Assembly: GCF_036898825.1 (NCBI RefSeq)
Contig: NZ_JARUND010000002.1
Coordinates: 1,984,001 to 2,048,000 of the forward strand
Reading direction: 5' to 3'
DNA from: Streptomyces sp. B21-083
GTDB taxonomy: Bacteria > Actinomycetota > Actinomycetes > Streptomycetales > Streptomycetaceae
Length of the DNA: 64,000 bases
The notes under the pieces were generated by a model. It was not told the DNA's origin, made no database searches, and saw nothing but the letters and a program-made list of their open reading frames with translations. The position numbers and the translations under genes are program-made. Shown here one piece after another: positions 16,692-24,421 of this stretch (the first letter of the stretch is position 1; each line of letters starts with the position of its first letter).

Positions 16692-17163
16692 GAGCCGGGC
16701 CGGCGCCGCGCCTCTCCACCATCAGGCGGGATCCTGCCTGGCGTTCGCCGAAGACGTCGTCCGGGTTGGAGAGGACGCAGCCCTCCAGGGACAGACAGCC
16801 GCAGCCGATGCAGTCGGTGAGATGGTCCCGGAGCCGGTTCAACTGCTTGATGCGCTCGTCGAGTTCGGAGCGCCAGTTCTCGGAGAGCCGGGACCAGTCC
16901 TCCCGGGTGGGGGTGCGTTCCTCGGGAAGCTCGGCGAGCGCCTCGCGGATCGTGGCGAGCGGGATGCCGACGCGTTGCGCGGCCCGGACGAAGGCGACCC
17001 GGCGCAGCGCGTCACGGCTGTAGCGGCGCTGGTTACCCGAGGTACGGCGACTGGTGATGAGGCCCTTGGACTCGTAGAAGTGCAGGGCGGAGACGGCGGC
17101 GCCGCTGCGGGCGGCGAGCTGGCCGACCGTGAGTTCGTGGATCTTCTCGGGAATCTGGGGCAC
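16645..17163 (-). CDS. soxR: Redox-sensing MerR-family regulator SoxR
   Basis: A 172-residue homologue of SoxR. The N-terminal MerR helix-turn-helix ([38 protein letters not shown]) is followed by a dimer helix and the [2Fe-2S] ligand motif [12 protein letters not shown]. In Streptomyces SoxR responds to redox-active secondary metabolites and activates efflux and detoxification genes. GTG 17163 is the start giving the canonical [17 protein letters not shown] beginning. No SoxR-type target gene lies next to it. The last 16 residues are encoded in the overlap with the RNA ligase gene, a C-terminal tail past the cluster typical of actinobacterial SoxR. Confidence 0.93.
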   Translation of the reverse strand: MPQIPEKIHELTVGQLAARSGAAVSALHFYESKGLITSRRTSGNQRRYSRDALRRVAFVRAAQRVGIPLATIREALAELPEERTPTREDWSRLSENWRSELDERIKQLNRLRDHLTDCIGCGCLSLEGCVLSNPDDVFGERQAGSRLMVERRGAGPAPTRTPSRPCVSDTPD

Positions 17164-17228
17164 CCCTCGAACCCTACCCACCCGATACGGACCACAGTCC
17201 GTTGACATGGGGCCCACGGCCTACCATG

Positions 17229-17244
17229 CTAAGCAGTTGCTTAG
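17229..17244. promoter_or_regulatory. Palindromic operator upstream of the MaoC gene
   Basis: CTAAGCA-GT-TGCTTAG is a perfect 7-bp inverted repeat 60 bp before the MaoC start. The GCTTAG half-site recurs upstream of the TetR gene at 18467-18482, so that TetR probably binds both places. Confidence 0.6.
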
Positions 17245-17304
17245 ACATGTGCGGCTATTTTGACGCAGTGCGGTTGCTGGGACACAGTGGCAAGGAGGCC
17301 GGGA

Positions 17305-17766
17305 ATGGCAGAGCCGAGGATCTTCACGGGTGCGGACGACCTGAAGGCGGCGGTGGGCGAGCAACTGGGGTACACGGACTGGCTGGAGATCGACCAGAAG
17401 CGGATCGACCTGTTCGCCGACGCGACCGGCGATCACCAGTGGATCCACGTGGACCCGGACAAGGCGGCCACCGGCCCCTTCGGGACGACCATCGCGCACG
17501 GCTACCTCACCCTGTCGCTGCTGCCGCTCTTCGGGCCGCAACTGATCAAGGTCGAGAACGTGAAGATGGGCGTCAACTACGGGACGAACAAGGTCCGTTT
17601 CCCCTCCCCGGTCCCGGTCGGCTCGCGCCTGCGCGCCACCGCGCGGATCTCCGGGGTCGAGGACGTGACCGGCGGAGTGCAGGTGACCGTCGCCTTCAGT
17701 GTGGAGCGCGAGGGCGGCGACAAGCCGGTGTGCGTCGCCGAGTCGGTGTCGCGGTACTACCTCTGA
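17305..17766 (+). CDS. MaoC-family enoyl-CoA hydratase
   Basis: A 153-residue single hot-dog-fold protein. The hydratase motif is DATGDHQWIHVDPDKA with catalytic Asp and His, then GPFGTTIAHGYLTLSLLP. It hydrates trans-2-enoyl-CoA to R-3-hydroxyacyl-CoA. ATG 17305 has AAGGAGGCC upstream; earlier in-frame starts overlap the palindrome. It converges with a TetR gene 26 bases downstream, and shared operator sequences indicate that this TetR controls it. Confidence 0.9.
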   Translation: MAEPRIFTGADDLKAAVGEQLGYTDWLEIDQKRIDLFADATGDHQWIHVDPDKAATGPFGTTIAHGYLTLSLLPLFGPQLIKVENVKMGVNYGTNKVRFPSPVPVGSRLRATARISGVEDVTGGVQVTVAFSVEREGGDKPVCVAESVSRYYL

Positions 17767-17792
17767 GCCGGTGAACCGAGCGGTGGACCGGG

Positions 17793-18416
17793 CTATCCGG
17801 CCCCCACCATCCGCAGCACGAGGTCGGCGTAGAGCGCGCCGACCTCGTCCGGTGTACGCGAACCGTTGACGTTGAACCAGCGGGCCACGTCGACGCACAG
17901 CGACAGCACGGCCAGCGTCGTGCCCTGTATGTCGGGCACGTCGAACTCGCCCGCCTCCACCCCGTCCTCGAGGATCCCGCGCACCTCGGCGTCGCACTGG
18001 CGGCGCAGCGCGAGGATCTCGGCGCGGGCGTCGGGGCCGAGGGAGTCGAGTTCGTACTGCACGACCCGTGCGGTGGTGCGCCCCCCGGCGTGCCAGCGGA
18101 CGAAGGAACTGACGGCCTCCGTCAGCCGTTCGGCCGCGGTGCCCTCGGTCCGTGCCGCCGTACGCAGGATGTCGACGGCCTTCTCGTGGCCGATCCTGCT
18201 GATCCGGTGGAGCAGCTCTTCCTTGGTCTTGTAGTGGATGTAGAGCGCGGCCGGGCTCATGCCCGCGCGGCCCGCGATGTCACGGGTCGTCGTCGCGTGG
18301 TAGCCGCGCTCGGCGAAGGCCTCCACCGCGGCCACGAGCAGCCGCCGGGCCGCGTCGGGGGTCACCTCACCCCACGGCGCCGCTTCGCCGCCGGCCGTCT
18401 CCTCCGCCGTACTCAT
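17793..18416 (-). CDS. TetR-family regulator, probable repressor of the MaoC gene
   Basis: A 207-residue TetR protein with the helix-turn-helix AFAERGYHATTTRDIAGRAGMSPAALYIHYKTKEELL and a helical ligand-binding domain (HEKAVDILRTAARTEGTAAERL). It lies tail to tail with the MaoC gene. A site with the same GCTTAG half as the MaoC operator lies 50 bp upstream of its own ATG, implying autoregulation. An acyl-CoA inducer is likely from context. Confidence 0.87.
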   Translation of the reverse strand: MSTAEETAGGEAAPWGEVTPDAARRLLVAAVEAFAERGYHATTTRDIAGRAGMSPAALYIHYKTKEELLHRISRIGHEKAVDILRTAARTEGTAAERLTEAVSSFVRWHAGGRTTARVVQYELDSLGPDARAEILALRRQCDAEVRGILEDGVEAGEFDVPDIQGTTLAVLSLCVDVARWFNVNGSRTPDEVGALYADLVLRMVGAG

Positions 18417-18466
18417 CGCCCGTTCGCCCCTTCCACTGACAGTGACCCCCCACTGTACCGCTGCGG

Positions 18467-18482
18467 GTGAGCGAGCGCTTAG
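18467..18482. promoter_or_regulatory. Operator-like inverted repeat upstream of TetR
   Basis: GTGAGCGAGCGCTTAG contains the imperfect inverted halves TGAGCG and CGCTTA. Ten of 16 positions match the MaoC operator. It is 50 bp upstream of the TetR ATG at 18416. Confidence 0.5.
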
Positions 18483-18506
18483 GGCGCCTGTTCGGGGCCT
18501 TGCGGA

Positions 18507-18794
18507 TCAGTGCTTCTCGAAGGGGTCGTACTCGGCGAGCAGCTTCTCCAGCCGGGCCTGGTCGACCCGGCTGACGATCTGCCCGGCCTCCTGGCGGTCA
18601 CGGATGACCTTGGCCAGGGTGAAGGCGGAGGTCACCAGATAGAGGACGGCGATCCCGAGGAAGCCACGCACCCAGGCGTCGGCCTGCAACCGGAAGATGC
18701 CGATGGCCGTCGCCCCCATGGCGATCCCGAAGGACGCGACGGCCTGGCCGTAGAAGGCCGCCGTGCTCTGCTGCTTGACCGGTGTGTCACTCAT
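18507..18794 (-). CDS. YiaA/YiaB-type two-helix membrane protein
   Basis: A 95-residue inner-membrane protein. Two hydrophobic helices (FYGQAVASFGIAMGATAIGIF and GFLGIAVLYLVTSAFTLA) match the YiaAB two-helix domain, ending in a charged cytosolic tail (DRQEAGQIVSRVDQARLEKLLAEYDPFEKH). ATG 18794 is used because the preceding residues of the longer frame are not conserved-looking. Function unknown. Confidence 0.82.
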   Translation of the reverse strand: MSDTPVKQQSTAAFYGQAVASFGIAMGATAIGIFRLQADAWVRGFLGIAVLYLVTSAFTLAKVIRDRQEAGQIVSRVDQARLEKLLAEYDPFEKH

Positions 18795-18892
18795 GGGGAC
18801 AAGAATCGGCCACCTTGGCCCGTGCCACATCCGTCGAGATACTCAGACAGGTACTCAGCTCGGCCAGGTACTCGGCTCGGCCGAGACGGGCC

Positions 18893-20044
18893 TCAGAAGG
18901 CCGATACGCCGGTCAGCGCGCGACCGATCAGCAGTTTCTGGATCTGGCTCGTGCCCTCGTAAAGGGTCATCACGCGGGCGTCGCGCAGGAGTTTGCCCAC
19001 CGGGTACTCGTCGATGTAGCCGTAGCCACCGAAGACCTGGAGGGCGTTGTTCGCGGCGCGGACGGCGGCCTCGGAGGCGAAGAGCTTGGCCTTGGAGGCC
19101 TCGGTGGCGAAGGGCAGGCCGCGGTCGATCAGGTCGGCGACGCGCCAGGTCAGCAGCCGGGCCGCGTCGACGTCCACGGCGATGTCGCTGAGCAGCTCCT
19201 GCACCAGTTGGTGCCGCGCGATGGGCCCGCCGAACTGCTCGCGCTCGCCCGCGTATCGCACGGCGGCGTCCAGGGCGGCCTGGGCTATCCCGACACACCC
19301 GGCGGCGACCGACATCCGGCCCTTGGCGAGCGCCGACATGGCCACGGAGAAGCCCTTGCCCTCGGGGGCCAGCATCGCCGAGGCGGGCACGCGCACATCC
19401 TCGAAGACCAGTTCGGCGGTGGCCTGACCGCGCAGCCCGAGCTTGCCGTGCAGGGTGCGGCGGGTCAGTCCTGGGGTGTCGGTCGGCACGAGGAAGGCGG
19501 AGACGCCCTTGTGTCCGGGGGCGTCGGTGGAGCGCGCGAAGAGCAGCACCACGTCGGCCCAGGTGCCGTTGGTGATGAACATCTTGGTGCCGTTGACCAC
19601 GTATTCGTCGCCGTCCCGCACCGCCCGCGTGGTGAGGTTGCCGGCGTCGGACCCGGTGCCCGGTTCGGTCAGGCCGAAGCAGCCGACGTACTCGCCTGAG
19701 GTGAGGCCTGGCAGCCAGCGGCGCTTCTGCTCCTCGGTCCCCCAGTGCGCGACCGTCTTGGCCACCAGCCCCAGGGACACGGAGACGATTCCACGGACGG
19801 AGGAGTCCCCGCGGCCGAGTTCCTCGGTCACCAGGCAGTACGCGAGATGGTCGCCGCCCGAGCCGCCGTACTCCTCGTCGACGGTCAGCCCCAGGAAGCC
19901 CACGTCACCCAGCTTCTTGACGATCGACCGGTCGACGTCCTCGGCGCGGTCCCAGGCGACGACGTTCGGGGCGATCTCGCGCTCGACGAAGTCCCGGGCG
20001 AGCCGCCGGACAGCGGTCTGCTCCTCGCTCAGTTCCAGGTTCAT
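18893..20044 (-). CDS. Acyl-CoA dehydrogenase
   Basis: A 383-residue FAD-dependent acyl-CoA dehydrogenase of the short/medium-chain type. Signatures are CFGLTEPGTGSDAGNL, the GLRGQATAELVFEDVRVP segment, QVFGGYGYIDEYPVGKLLRDARV and the catalytic Glu in LYEGTSQIQKLLIGRAL. ATG 20044 (MNLELSEEQTAVRRLARDF) is preferred; an in-frame GTG lies at 20056. It diverges from a TetR gene with a 17-bp palindrome between them, so it is probably repressed by that TetR and induced by its substrate. Confidence 0.92.
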   Translation of the reverse strand: MNLELSEEQTAVRRLARDFVEREIAPNVVAWDRAEDVDRSIVKKLGDVGFLGLTVDEEYGGSGGDHLAYCLVTEELGRGDSSVRGIVSVSLGLVAKTVAHWGTEEQKRRWLPGLTSGEYVGCFGLTEPGTGSDAGNLTTRAVRDGDEYVVNGTKMFITNGTWADVVLLFARSTDAPGHKGVSAFLVPTDTPGLTRRTLHGKLGLRGQATAELVFEDVRVPASAMLAPEGKGFSVAMSALAKGRMSVAAGCVGIAQAALDAAVRYAGEREQFGGPIARHQLVQELLSDIAVDVDAARLLTWRVADLIDRGLPFATEASKAKLFASEAAVRAANNALQVFGGYGYIDEYPVGKLLRDARVMTLYEGTSQIQKLLIGRALTGVSAF

Positions 20045-20079
20045 GACGAGCCCCACCTCACAGGCGTAGATGCCATTTA

Positions 20080-20096
20080 AATTAGCACTGCTAGTT
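20080..20096. promoter_or_regulatory. Operator between divergent ACAD and TetR genes
   Basis: AATTAGCA-C-TGCTAGTT is a 17-bp inverted repeat with one mismatch, 36 bp from the ACAD ATG and 28 bp from the TetR ATG. The surrounding ATTTAAATTAG is AT-rich, consistent with overlapping -10 regions. Confidence 0.65.
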
Positions 20097-20123
20097 TACA
20101 GCGGCAGCCCTACTATGTGCGCC

Positions 20124-20807
20124 ATGGCCCGACCGCGCAAGCCCCTCCTCAGCACCGACCTGATCGTCGAGACGGCACGGGCGCTGGTGGACGCGGAAGG
20201 GCTGGCTGCCCTGTCGACCCGCCGGCTCGCCGCCGAGCTGGGGGTCAGCGGGCCGTCCCTCTACAACCACTTCCGCACGAAGGACCAGATCCTGGAGGCG
20301 GTCGCGGACTCGGTGAGTGTGCTGGTCGACCTGTCGATGTTCGACCGGGGCGAGCAGGAAGAGGGGGGCGAGGGCGCCGGGGAGCGCCCGGACTGGCGTA
20401 CCGCGCTGCACGACTGGGCGGTCTCCTACCGGGCCGCCCTGCGCGACCACCCGAACATCGTTCCGGTGATGGCCCGTGGGCCCGGCCGCCGCCCGGCGGG
20501 CCTGCGCGTCGCCGACGCCGTCTACGGCGGGATGGTCGACGCGGGCTGGCCGCCCGCCCAGGCCACGTCGATCGGCGCGCTGATGCGGTACTTCATCATG
20601 GGCTCCGCGCTCGGCTCCTTCGCCGGAGGCTTCGTGGACGACGAGAGCGCCTACGACCCGGCCGACTATCCCCACCTCGGACAGGCCCACCTCCTCTCCG
20701 AGCAGCAGGAGAAGATCGACGAGCGGGCCTTCGAGACCGGCCTCACGGCACTGCTGGCCGGGCTGGCACAGCAGTACGAGCAGCTGGAGGGACCCGAGCA
20801 GACCTGA
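20124..20807 (+). CDS. TetR-family regulator, divergent from ACAD
   Basis: A 227-residue regulator. The helix-turn-helix is ALVDAEGLAALSTRRLAAELGVSGPSLYNHFRTKDQIL, and the C-terminal domain contains the TetR_C-like segment RDHPNIVPVMARGPGRRPAGL. ATG 20124 (MARPRKPLLST) has no clear ribosome site and lies close to the operator, so a leaderless transcript is possible; ATG 20115 is an alternative. It probably represses itself and the divergent acyl-CoA dehydrogenase. Confidence 0.88.
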   Translation: MARPRKPLLSTDLIVETARALVDAEGLAALSTRRLAAELGVSGPSLYNHFRTKDQILEAVADSVSVLVDLSMFDRGEQEEGGEGAGERPDWRTALHDWAVSYRAALRDHPNIVPVMARGPGRRPAGLRVADAVYGGMVDAGWPPAQATSIGALMRYFIMGSALGSFAGGFVDDESAYDPADYPHLGQAHLLSEQQEKIDERAFETGLTALLAGLAQQYEQLEGPEQT

Positions 20808-20853
20808 ATGGACCCGGGTGGACCTGGGTGGACCTGGGTGGACCTGGGTGGAC
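20801..20853. repeat. Tandem decamer repeat
   Basis: Five head-to-tail 10-bp units (GACCTGAATG, GACCCGGGTG, then three exact GACCTGGGTG) followed by GACAG. The array begins within the last codons of the TetR gene and runs through its stop codon into the leader of the ArsR-like gene. Confidence 0.85.
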
Positions 20854-20909
20854 AGCTCGCCGCGCATATTTCGGTGGGCGCCGAACTGTCCGTACCCCAT
20901 GCTGGGGCC

Positions 20910-21650
20910 ATGACCACGAGGGATGCGAGGGATACGCGGGGGGCGAGGAAGCCGGGCCGTGCGTCCGGTCTCGCGGCGTTGGCCGGGCTGATGGCGGACG
21001 AGACGCGTGCCGGATTTCTGCTGGCCCTGCTGGACGGACGGGCGTGGACGGCCGGAGAACTGGCGCGGCACGCCGGGGTCGCCCCGTCGACGGCCAGTGA
21101 GCATCTGGGCCGGCTCGTCGCCGGTGGGCTGCTCACCGAGGAACGCCAGGGGCGGCACCGCTATGTGCGGCTGGCCGACGCCCGCGTGGCCCAGCTCGTC
21201 GAGGAACTCGCCGCCCACGCCGGACCTCCCTCGGCCGAACCGCCGCGCACGCTGCGGGAGTCCGGTGCCGGGTCCGCGATGGCACGCGGCCGTACCTGCT
21301 ACGACCATCTCGCCGGACGGCTCGGCATCGCCCTCACCGACGCGCTGACCGGACGGGGGCTGCTCAGCCAGGACACCGGGTTCGCACTCACGGACGACGG
21401 GCTGCGCTGGTTCGCCACCGTCGGCATCGACCTCGACCGCTCCGGTCGCCGCCCCCTCACCCGCGCCTGCCTCGATTGGACCGAGCGCCGCCCCCACCTC
21501 GCGGGCATCGCGGGCGCCGCCCTGTGCCGGCACGCCCTGGACGCCCGCTGGTGCGTACGCATCGGCTCGGAGCGGGCGGTTCGGGTGACCCCCGAAGGGG
21601 AAACCCGCCTCGCCCAGCTCCTCGGCATCGAGGCGACGGCCCTGCGCTGA
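20910..21650 (+). CDS. ArsR-like winged-helix transcriptional regulator
   Basis: A 246-residue protein. The N-terminal winged helix-turn-helix is LAALAGLMADETRAGFLLAL...WTAGELARHAGVAPSTASEHLGRLVAGGLLTEERQGRHRYVRL. The C-terminal 130 residues include CYDHLAGRLGIALTDALTGRGLL and LDWTERRPHLAGIAGAALC, an extension typical of a long ArsR subgroup found in actinobacteria. ATG 20910 is preceded by GCTGGGG; earlier in-frame codons pass through the decamer array. It may regulate the EamA transporter gene 135 bp downstream (inference). Confidence 0.82.
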   Translation: MTTRDARDTRGARKPGRASGLAALAGLMADETRAGFLLALLDGRAWTAGELARHAGVAPSTASEHLGRLVAGGLLTEERQGRHRYVRLADARVAQLVEELAAHAGPPSAEPPRTLRESGAGSAMARGRTCYDHLAGRLGIALTDALTGRGLLSQDTGFALTDDGLRWFATVGIDLDRSGRRPLTRACLDWTERRPHLAGIAGAALCRHALDARWCVRIGSERAVRVTPEGETRLAQLLGIEATALR

Positions 21651-21785
21651 CCCGCCGTACGGCACTCCGCCGTAGGACGATCCGCAGCACGGCCGGACGC
21701 CGTACAACCGGCCGCACAGCCCGCCCCCGGCCTCACGTCCGAAATTCGCGAGCCCTTCCCGCCCGACCTGCCTAGCCTCTGGAGC

Positions 21786-22769
21786 ATGATGACCTCCTCT
21801 CCGTCCCGTCGCCCGGCACCCCGAGCGGAGGTGCTCGCCACCGTCGCGGCCTGTGTGACCGTGGTGCTGTGGGCCTCCGCGTTCGTCTCGATCCGCAGCG
21901 CGGGGGCCGCCTACTCCCCGGGGGCGCTGGCGCTCGGGCGGATGCTCGCCGGGTTCGTGACGCTGGGGGCGATCTGTCTCGTACGCCGGGAGGGGCTGCC
22001 GCCCCGGTCCGCGTGGCGCGGGATCGCGATCTCGGGGGTGCTCTGGTTCGGGGTCTACATGGTGGTCCTGAACTGGGGCGAGCAGCAGGTGGACGCGGGG
22101 ACGGCCGCCCTGGTGGTGAACGTGGGGCCGATCCTCATAGCCCTGCTCGGCACCCGGCTGCTCGGCGATCCGATGCCGCCCCGGCTGCTCGCGGGCATGG
22201 CGGTGTCGTTCGCGGGCGCGGTGACCGTGGGGCTGTCGATGTCCGGCGGGGGCGGCACCTCGGTGCTCGGGGTGGCGCTGTGTCTGCTCGCGGCTGCCGC
22301 GTGGGCCACGGGTGTCGTCGCGCAGAAGCCGGTTCTCGGCCGGGCGAGCGCCCTTCAGGTGACGACGTTCGGCTGCCTGTTCGGCGCTCTGACCTGTCTG
22401 CCTTTCGCCGGGCAACTGGTCGGCGATGCCGCCGACGCGCCGCTCTCGGCCACCCTCAACATGATCTACCTGGGCGTCTTCCCGACCGCGCTGGCGTTCA
22501 CGACCTGGGCGTACGCGCTGGCCCGTACGACGGCCAGCCGCATGGGCGCGACCACCTATGCCGTGCCCGCCCTGGTCGTCCTGATGTCCTGGCTGGCGCT
22601 GGGCGAGGTGCCGGGACTGCTCACGCTGGCGGGCGGCGGGCTGTGCCTCGCGGGCGTGGCGGTCTCGCGCTCCCGGGCACGAGCGCGGACGCAGGTGCCG
22701 GGGGCCGTGGCCGCCGAGGAGGTCGCCCCGGCGCGGCCACAGCCCGACAGGGCCGACGAGTCAGCGTGA
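21786..22769 (+). CDS. EamA/DMT-family transporter
   Basis: A 327-residue membrane protein with ten predicted helices in two EamA repeats (first ATVAACVTVVLWASAFVSIRS; second VALCLLAAAAWATGVVAQKP). It is a drug/metabolite-type exporter with unknown substrate. ATG 21786 is followed by a second ATG at 21789. The 3' end overlaps the convergent sortase gene by 9 bases. Confidence 0.9.
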   Translation: MMTSSPSRRPAPRAEVLATVAACVTVVLWASAFVSIRSAGAAYSPGALALGRMLAGFVTLGAICLVRREGLPPRSAWRGIAISGVLWFGVYMVVLNWGEQQVDAGTAALVVNVGPILIALLGTRLLGDPMPPRLLAGMAVSFAGAVTVGLSMSGGGGTSVLGVALCLLAAAAWATGVVAQKPVLGRASALQVTTFGCLFGALTCLPFAGQLVGDAADAPLSATLNMIYLGVFPTALAFTTWAYALARTTASRMGATTYAVPALVVLMSWLALGEVPGLLTLAGGGLCLAGVAVSRSRARARTQVPGAVAAEEVAPARPQPDRADESA

Positions 22770-23678
22770 ACGCGCCCTGTCAGCACGGCCCGGGGACGCG
22801 GACGGCGCCGGTCGCGTCGACGTCAGATGCGCGTACACGACGATGTTGCCGCTGTAGCCGGTCCGTCGGTCGTAGCCGCCGCCGCAGGTGATGAGCCGCA
22901 GCTCGGGGCGGGCACGGGCGCCGTACACCTCCTTGCTGGGGAAGTGCGCCTTGTCGTACGTCCTCACGGCGTCGACGGTGTAGACGGCCGTACGCCCGTC
23001 CGCGCGCCGGAGTTCGACCCGCCGCCCGGGCGTGACCGCGTCGAGGCCGATGAACACGGCGGCCCCGGCGCGGGTGTCGCGGTGCCCTACGACGATCACC
23101 GTGCCGTTCTCGCCGGGGGACGGCCCGTCCGCGTACCAGCCGACCAGGTTGGAGTTGTCGCCCGGGGGCGCGGTGAGCTGCCCGTGCCGGTCGAGGTGCA
23201 GGTCCACGACCGGCGCCTCGACATCGATGTACGGAACGGTGAGCTTGGTGGGACGGGAGCGAGGGAGCAGGGCCGGCCCCCGTGGCGTGGCCGGCCTTCC
23301 CGGGTGGACGCCGGGCGGCGCCGGCCTGGCGGGCCCCGGCCGTCCGCGCGCGGGACCGCCCGTCCGGGTCGGAGTCGGTACGGCTTGCTCGGGCCGCCCG
23401 TTCGCGGAGCCGCCCGCCGGGGTCGGCGCTGCCTGCTCCGGCCGCCCGTTCGCAGGACTGCCCGCCCTGGCCGGCGCTGCCTGCCCGGGACGTCCGGTGG
23501 GCGGTGCGACCGGTGCGCCGCCGGTGACGGTGACGGGCGCGGGGGCCGGCTCGTCGACCCGGGCCCACCAGACGCCGCCCACCGCCAGGGCGACGGTCAG
23601 GACGACCGTGCGCGTCAGGCGGTAGGCGCGCGTCCGGCGCCAGGGCCTGGGCCGACGGATGTCGTTACGCCGCTCCAT
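22761..23678 (-). CDS. Class F sortase
   Basis: A 305-residue membrane-anchored transpeptidase. An N-terminal basic segment and helix (LTRTVVLTVALAVGGVWWARV) are followed by a 90-residue Pro/Gly linker with repeated GRPEQAAPTPAG-like units. The catalytic domain has YIDVEAPVVDLHLD, His in VIVVGHRDTRAG, Cys in LRLITCGGGYDRRTGYSGN and the neighbouring Arg. Class F sortases of actinobacteria attach proteins to the cell wall at LPXTG-like signals. Its start lies 14 bases inside the upstream gene, so it is translationally coupled to a secreted anchored protein that is its likely partner. Confidence 0.9.
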   Translation of the reverse strand: MERRNDIRRPRPWRRTRAYRLTRTVVLTVALAVGGVWWARVDEPAPAPVTVTGGAPVAPPTGRPGQAAPARAGSPANGRPEQAAPTPAGGSANGRPEQAVPTPTRTGGPARGRPGPARPAPPGVHPGRPATPRGPALLPRSRPTKLTVPYIDVEAPVVDLHLDRHGQLTAPPGDNSNLVGWYADGPSPGENGTVIVVGHRDTRAGAAVFIGLDAVTPGRRVELRRADGRTAVYTVDAVRTYDKAHFPSKEVYGARARPELRLITCGGGYDRRTGYSGNIVVYAHLTSTRPAPSASPGRADRARSR

Positions 23679-24312
23679 CGGCGCGTCGGCGCGTCCGGAG
23701 GTAGACCACTCCGCCGACCACGATCAGGCCCACGGCAGCCGCGCCGGCGACCGGCGAGAAGGCCTCCGCCCGGGCGACACCGCCACCACCCGCGGGCACC
23801 CCGCCGTGCGGGCCGCCGGGGCCTCCGCCGGGCCCACCCGGGCCGCCAGGCAGGGTCGGTGTGGGGGTCGGGGTCGGGTTGCCGGTCGGACAGTCGACCT
23901 GGAACACCTTGTGCTTGCCCGCGCCGTTGCCGCCGACGATCGTCCACGTGAGCTTGTACTGACCGTCCGGGAGCGCGAGGGGCATGGTGTGTCCGGTGCC
24001 GTCGTTCTCCAGCTGGAGGGTGTCTGCGAGCGTGGCGCCGTTCGCGATCAGGGGCTGGGTCTCGATGGACCACTCGATGTCCTGGTTGTCGGGGAGGTCG
24101 TCGAAGTTGAACGCGTCGAGGTAGAAGTCGCAGACCTTGGGCTGGTTGCGCTGGTCGGTGAAGGGCGTACCCACCTTGTGGATCTTGACGTCTCCGTTGT
24201 CGCCGGGAGCGGCGACGGCGGGCGCCACGACGAGGGTGGTGCCCGCGAGGGTGAGGGCCGCGAGCGCGGCGGTGCGGACGCCGGTCCGGCGTGGACGGAG
24301 TGAGGTGGTCAT
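23665..24312 (-). CDS. Secreted, C-terminally anchored protein coupled to the sortase
   Basis: A 215-residue surface protein. A signal peptide (VRTAALAALTLAGTTLVVAPAVA) precedes a 120-residue domain with two cysteines (PKVCDFYLDAFNFDDLPDNQ; KVFQVDCPTG) and a likely beta-sandwich pattern (LPDGQYKLTWTIVGGNGAGKHKVFQ). A Pro/Gly stalk follows, then a helix (PVAGAAAVGLIVVGGVVYLR) and a basic tail RTRRRADGAA. This is the layout of a sortase substrate, yet no LPXTG-like motif precedes the helix, only GGVARAEAFSP. It overlaps the sortase gene by 14 bases. Function is unknown; wall protein or lipid-bilayer anchored protein are both possible. Confidence 0.8.
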   Translation of the reverse strand: MTTSLRPRRTGVRTAALAALTLAGTTLVVAPAVAAPGDNGDVKIHKVGTPFTDQRNQPKVCDFYLDAFNFDDLPDNQDIEWSIETQPLIANGATLADTLQLENDGTGHTMPLALPDGQYKLTWTIVGGNGAGKHKVFQVDCPTGNPTPTPTPTLPGGPGGPGGGPGGPHGGVPAGGGGVARAEAFSPVAGAAAVGLIVVGGVVYLRTRRRADGAA

Positions 24313-24421
24313 GCGCGGTTCCTCCGAGTCAGATGATTTTCATACAAATCACGCTTCTTCTGACTCTCTTTCACATTCGCGCCCTCAGGGGTGGGAGCAC
24401 CGCCCTGCACCCCGTCGGATA

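Noticed and set aside
20091..22415. 774-codon minus-strand frame across TetR, ArsR and EamA genes
   Set aside because: Runs across three supported genes of the other strand; low-complexity product.
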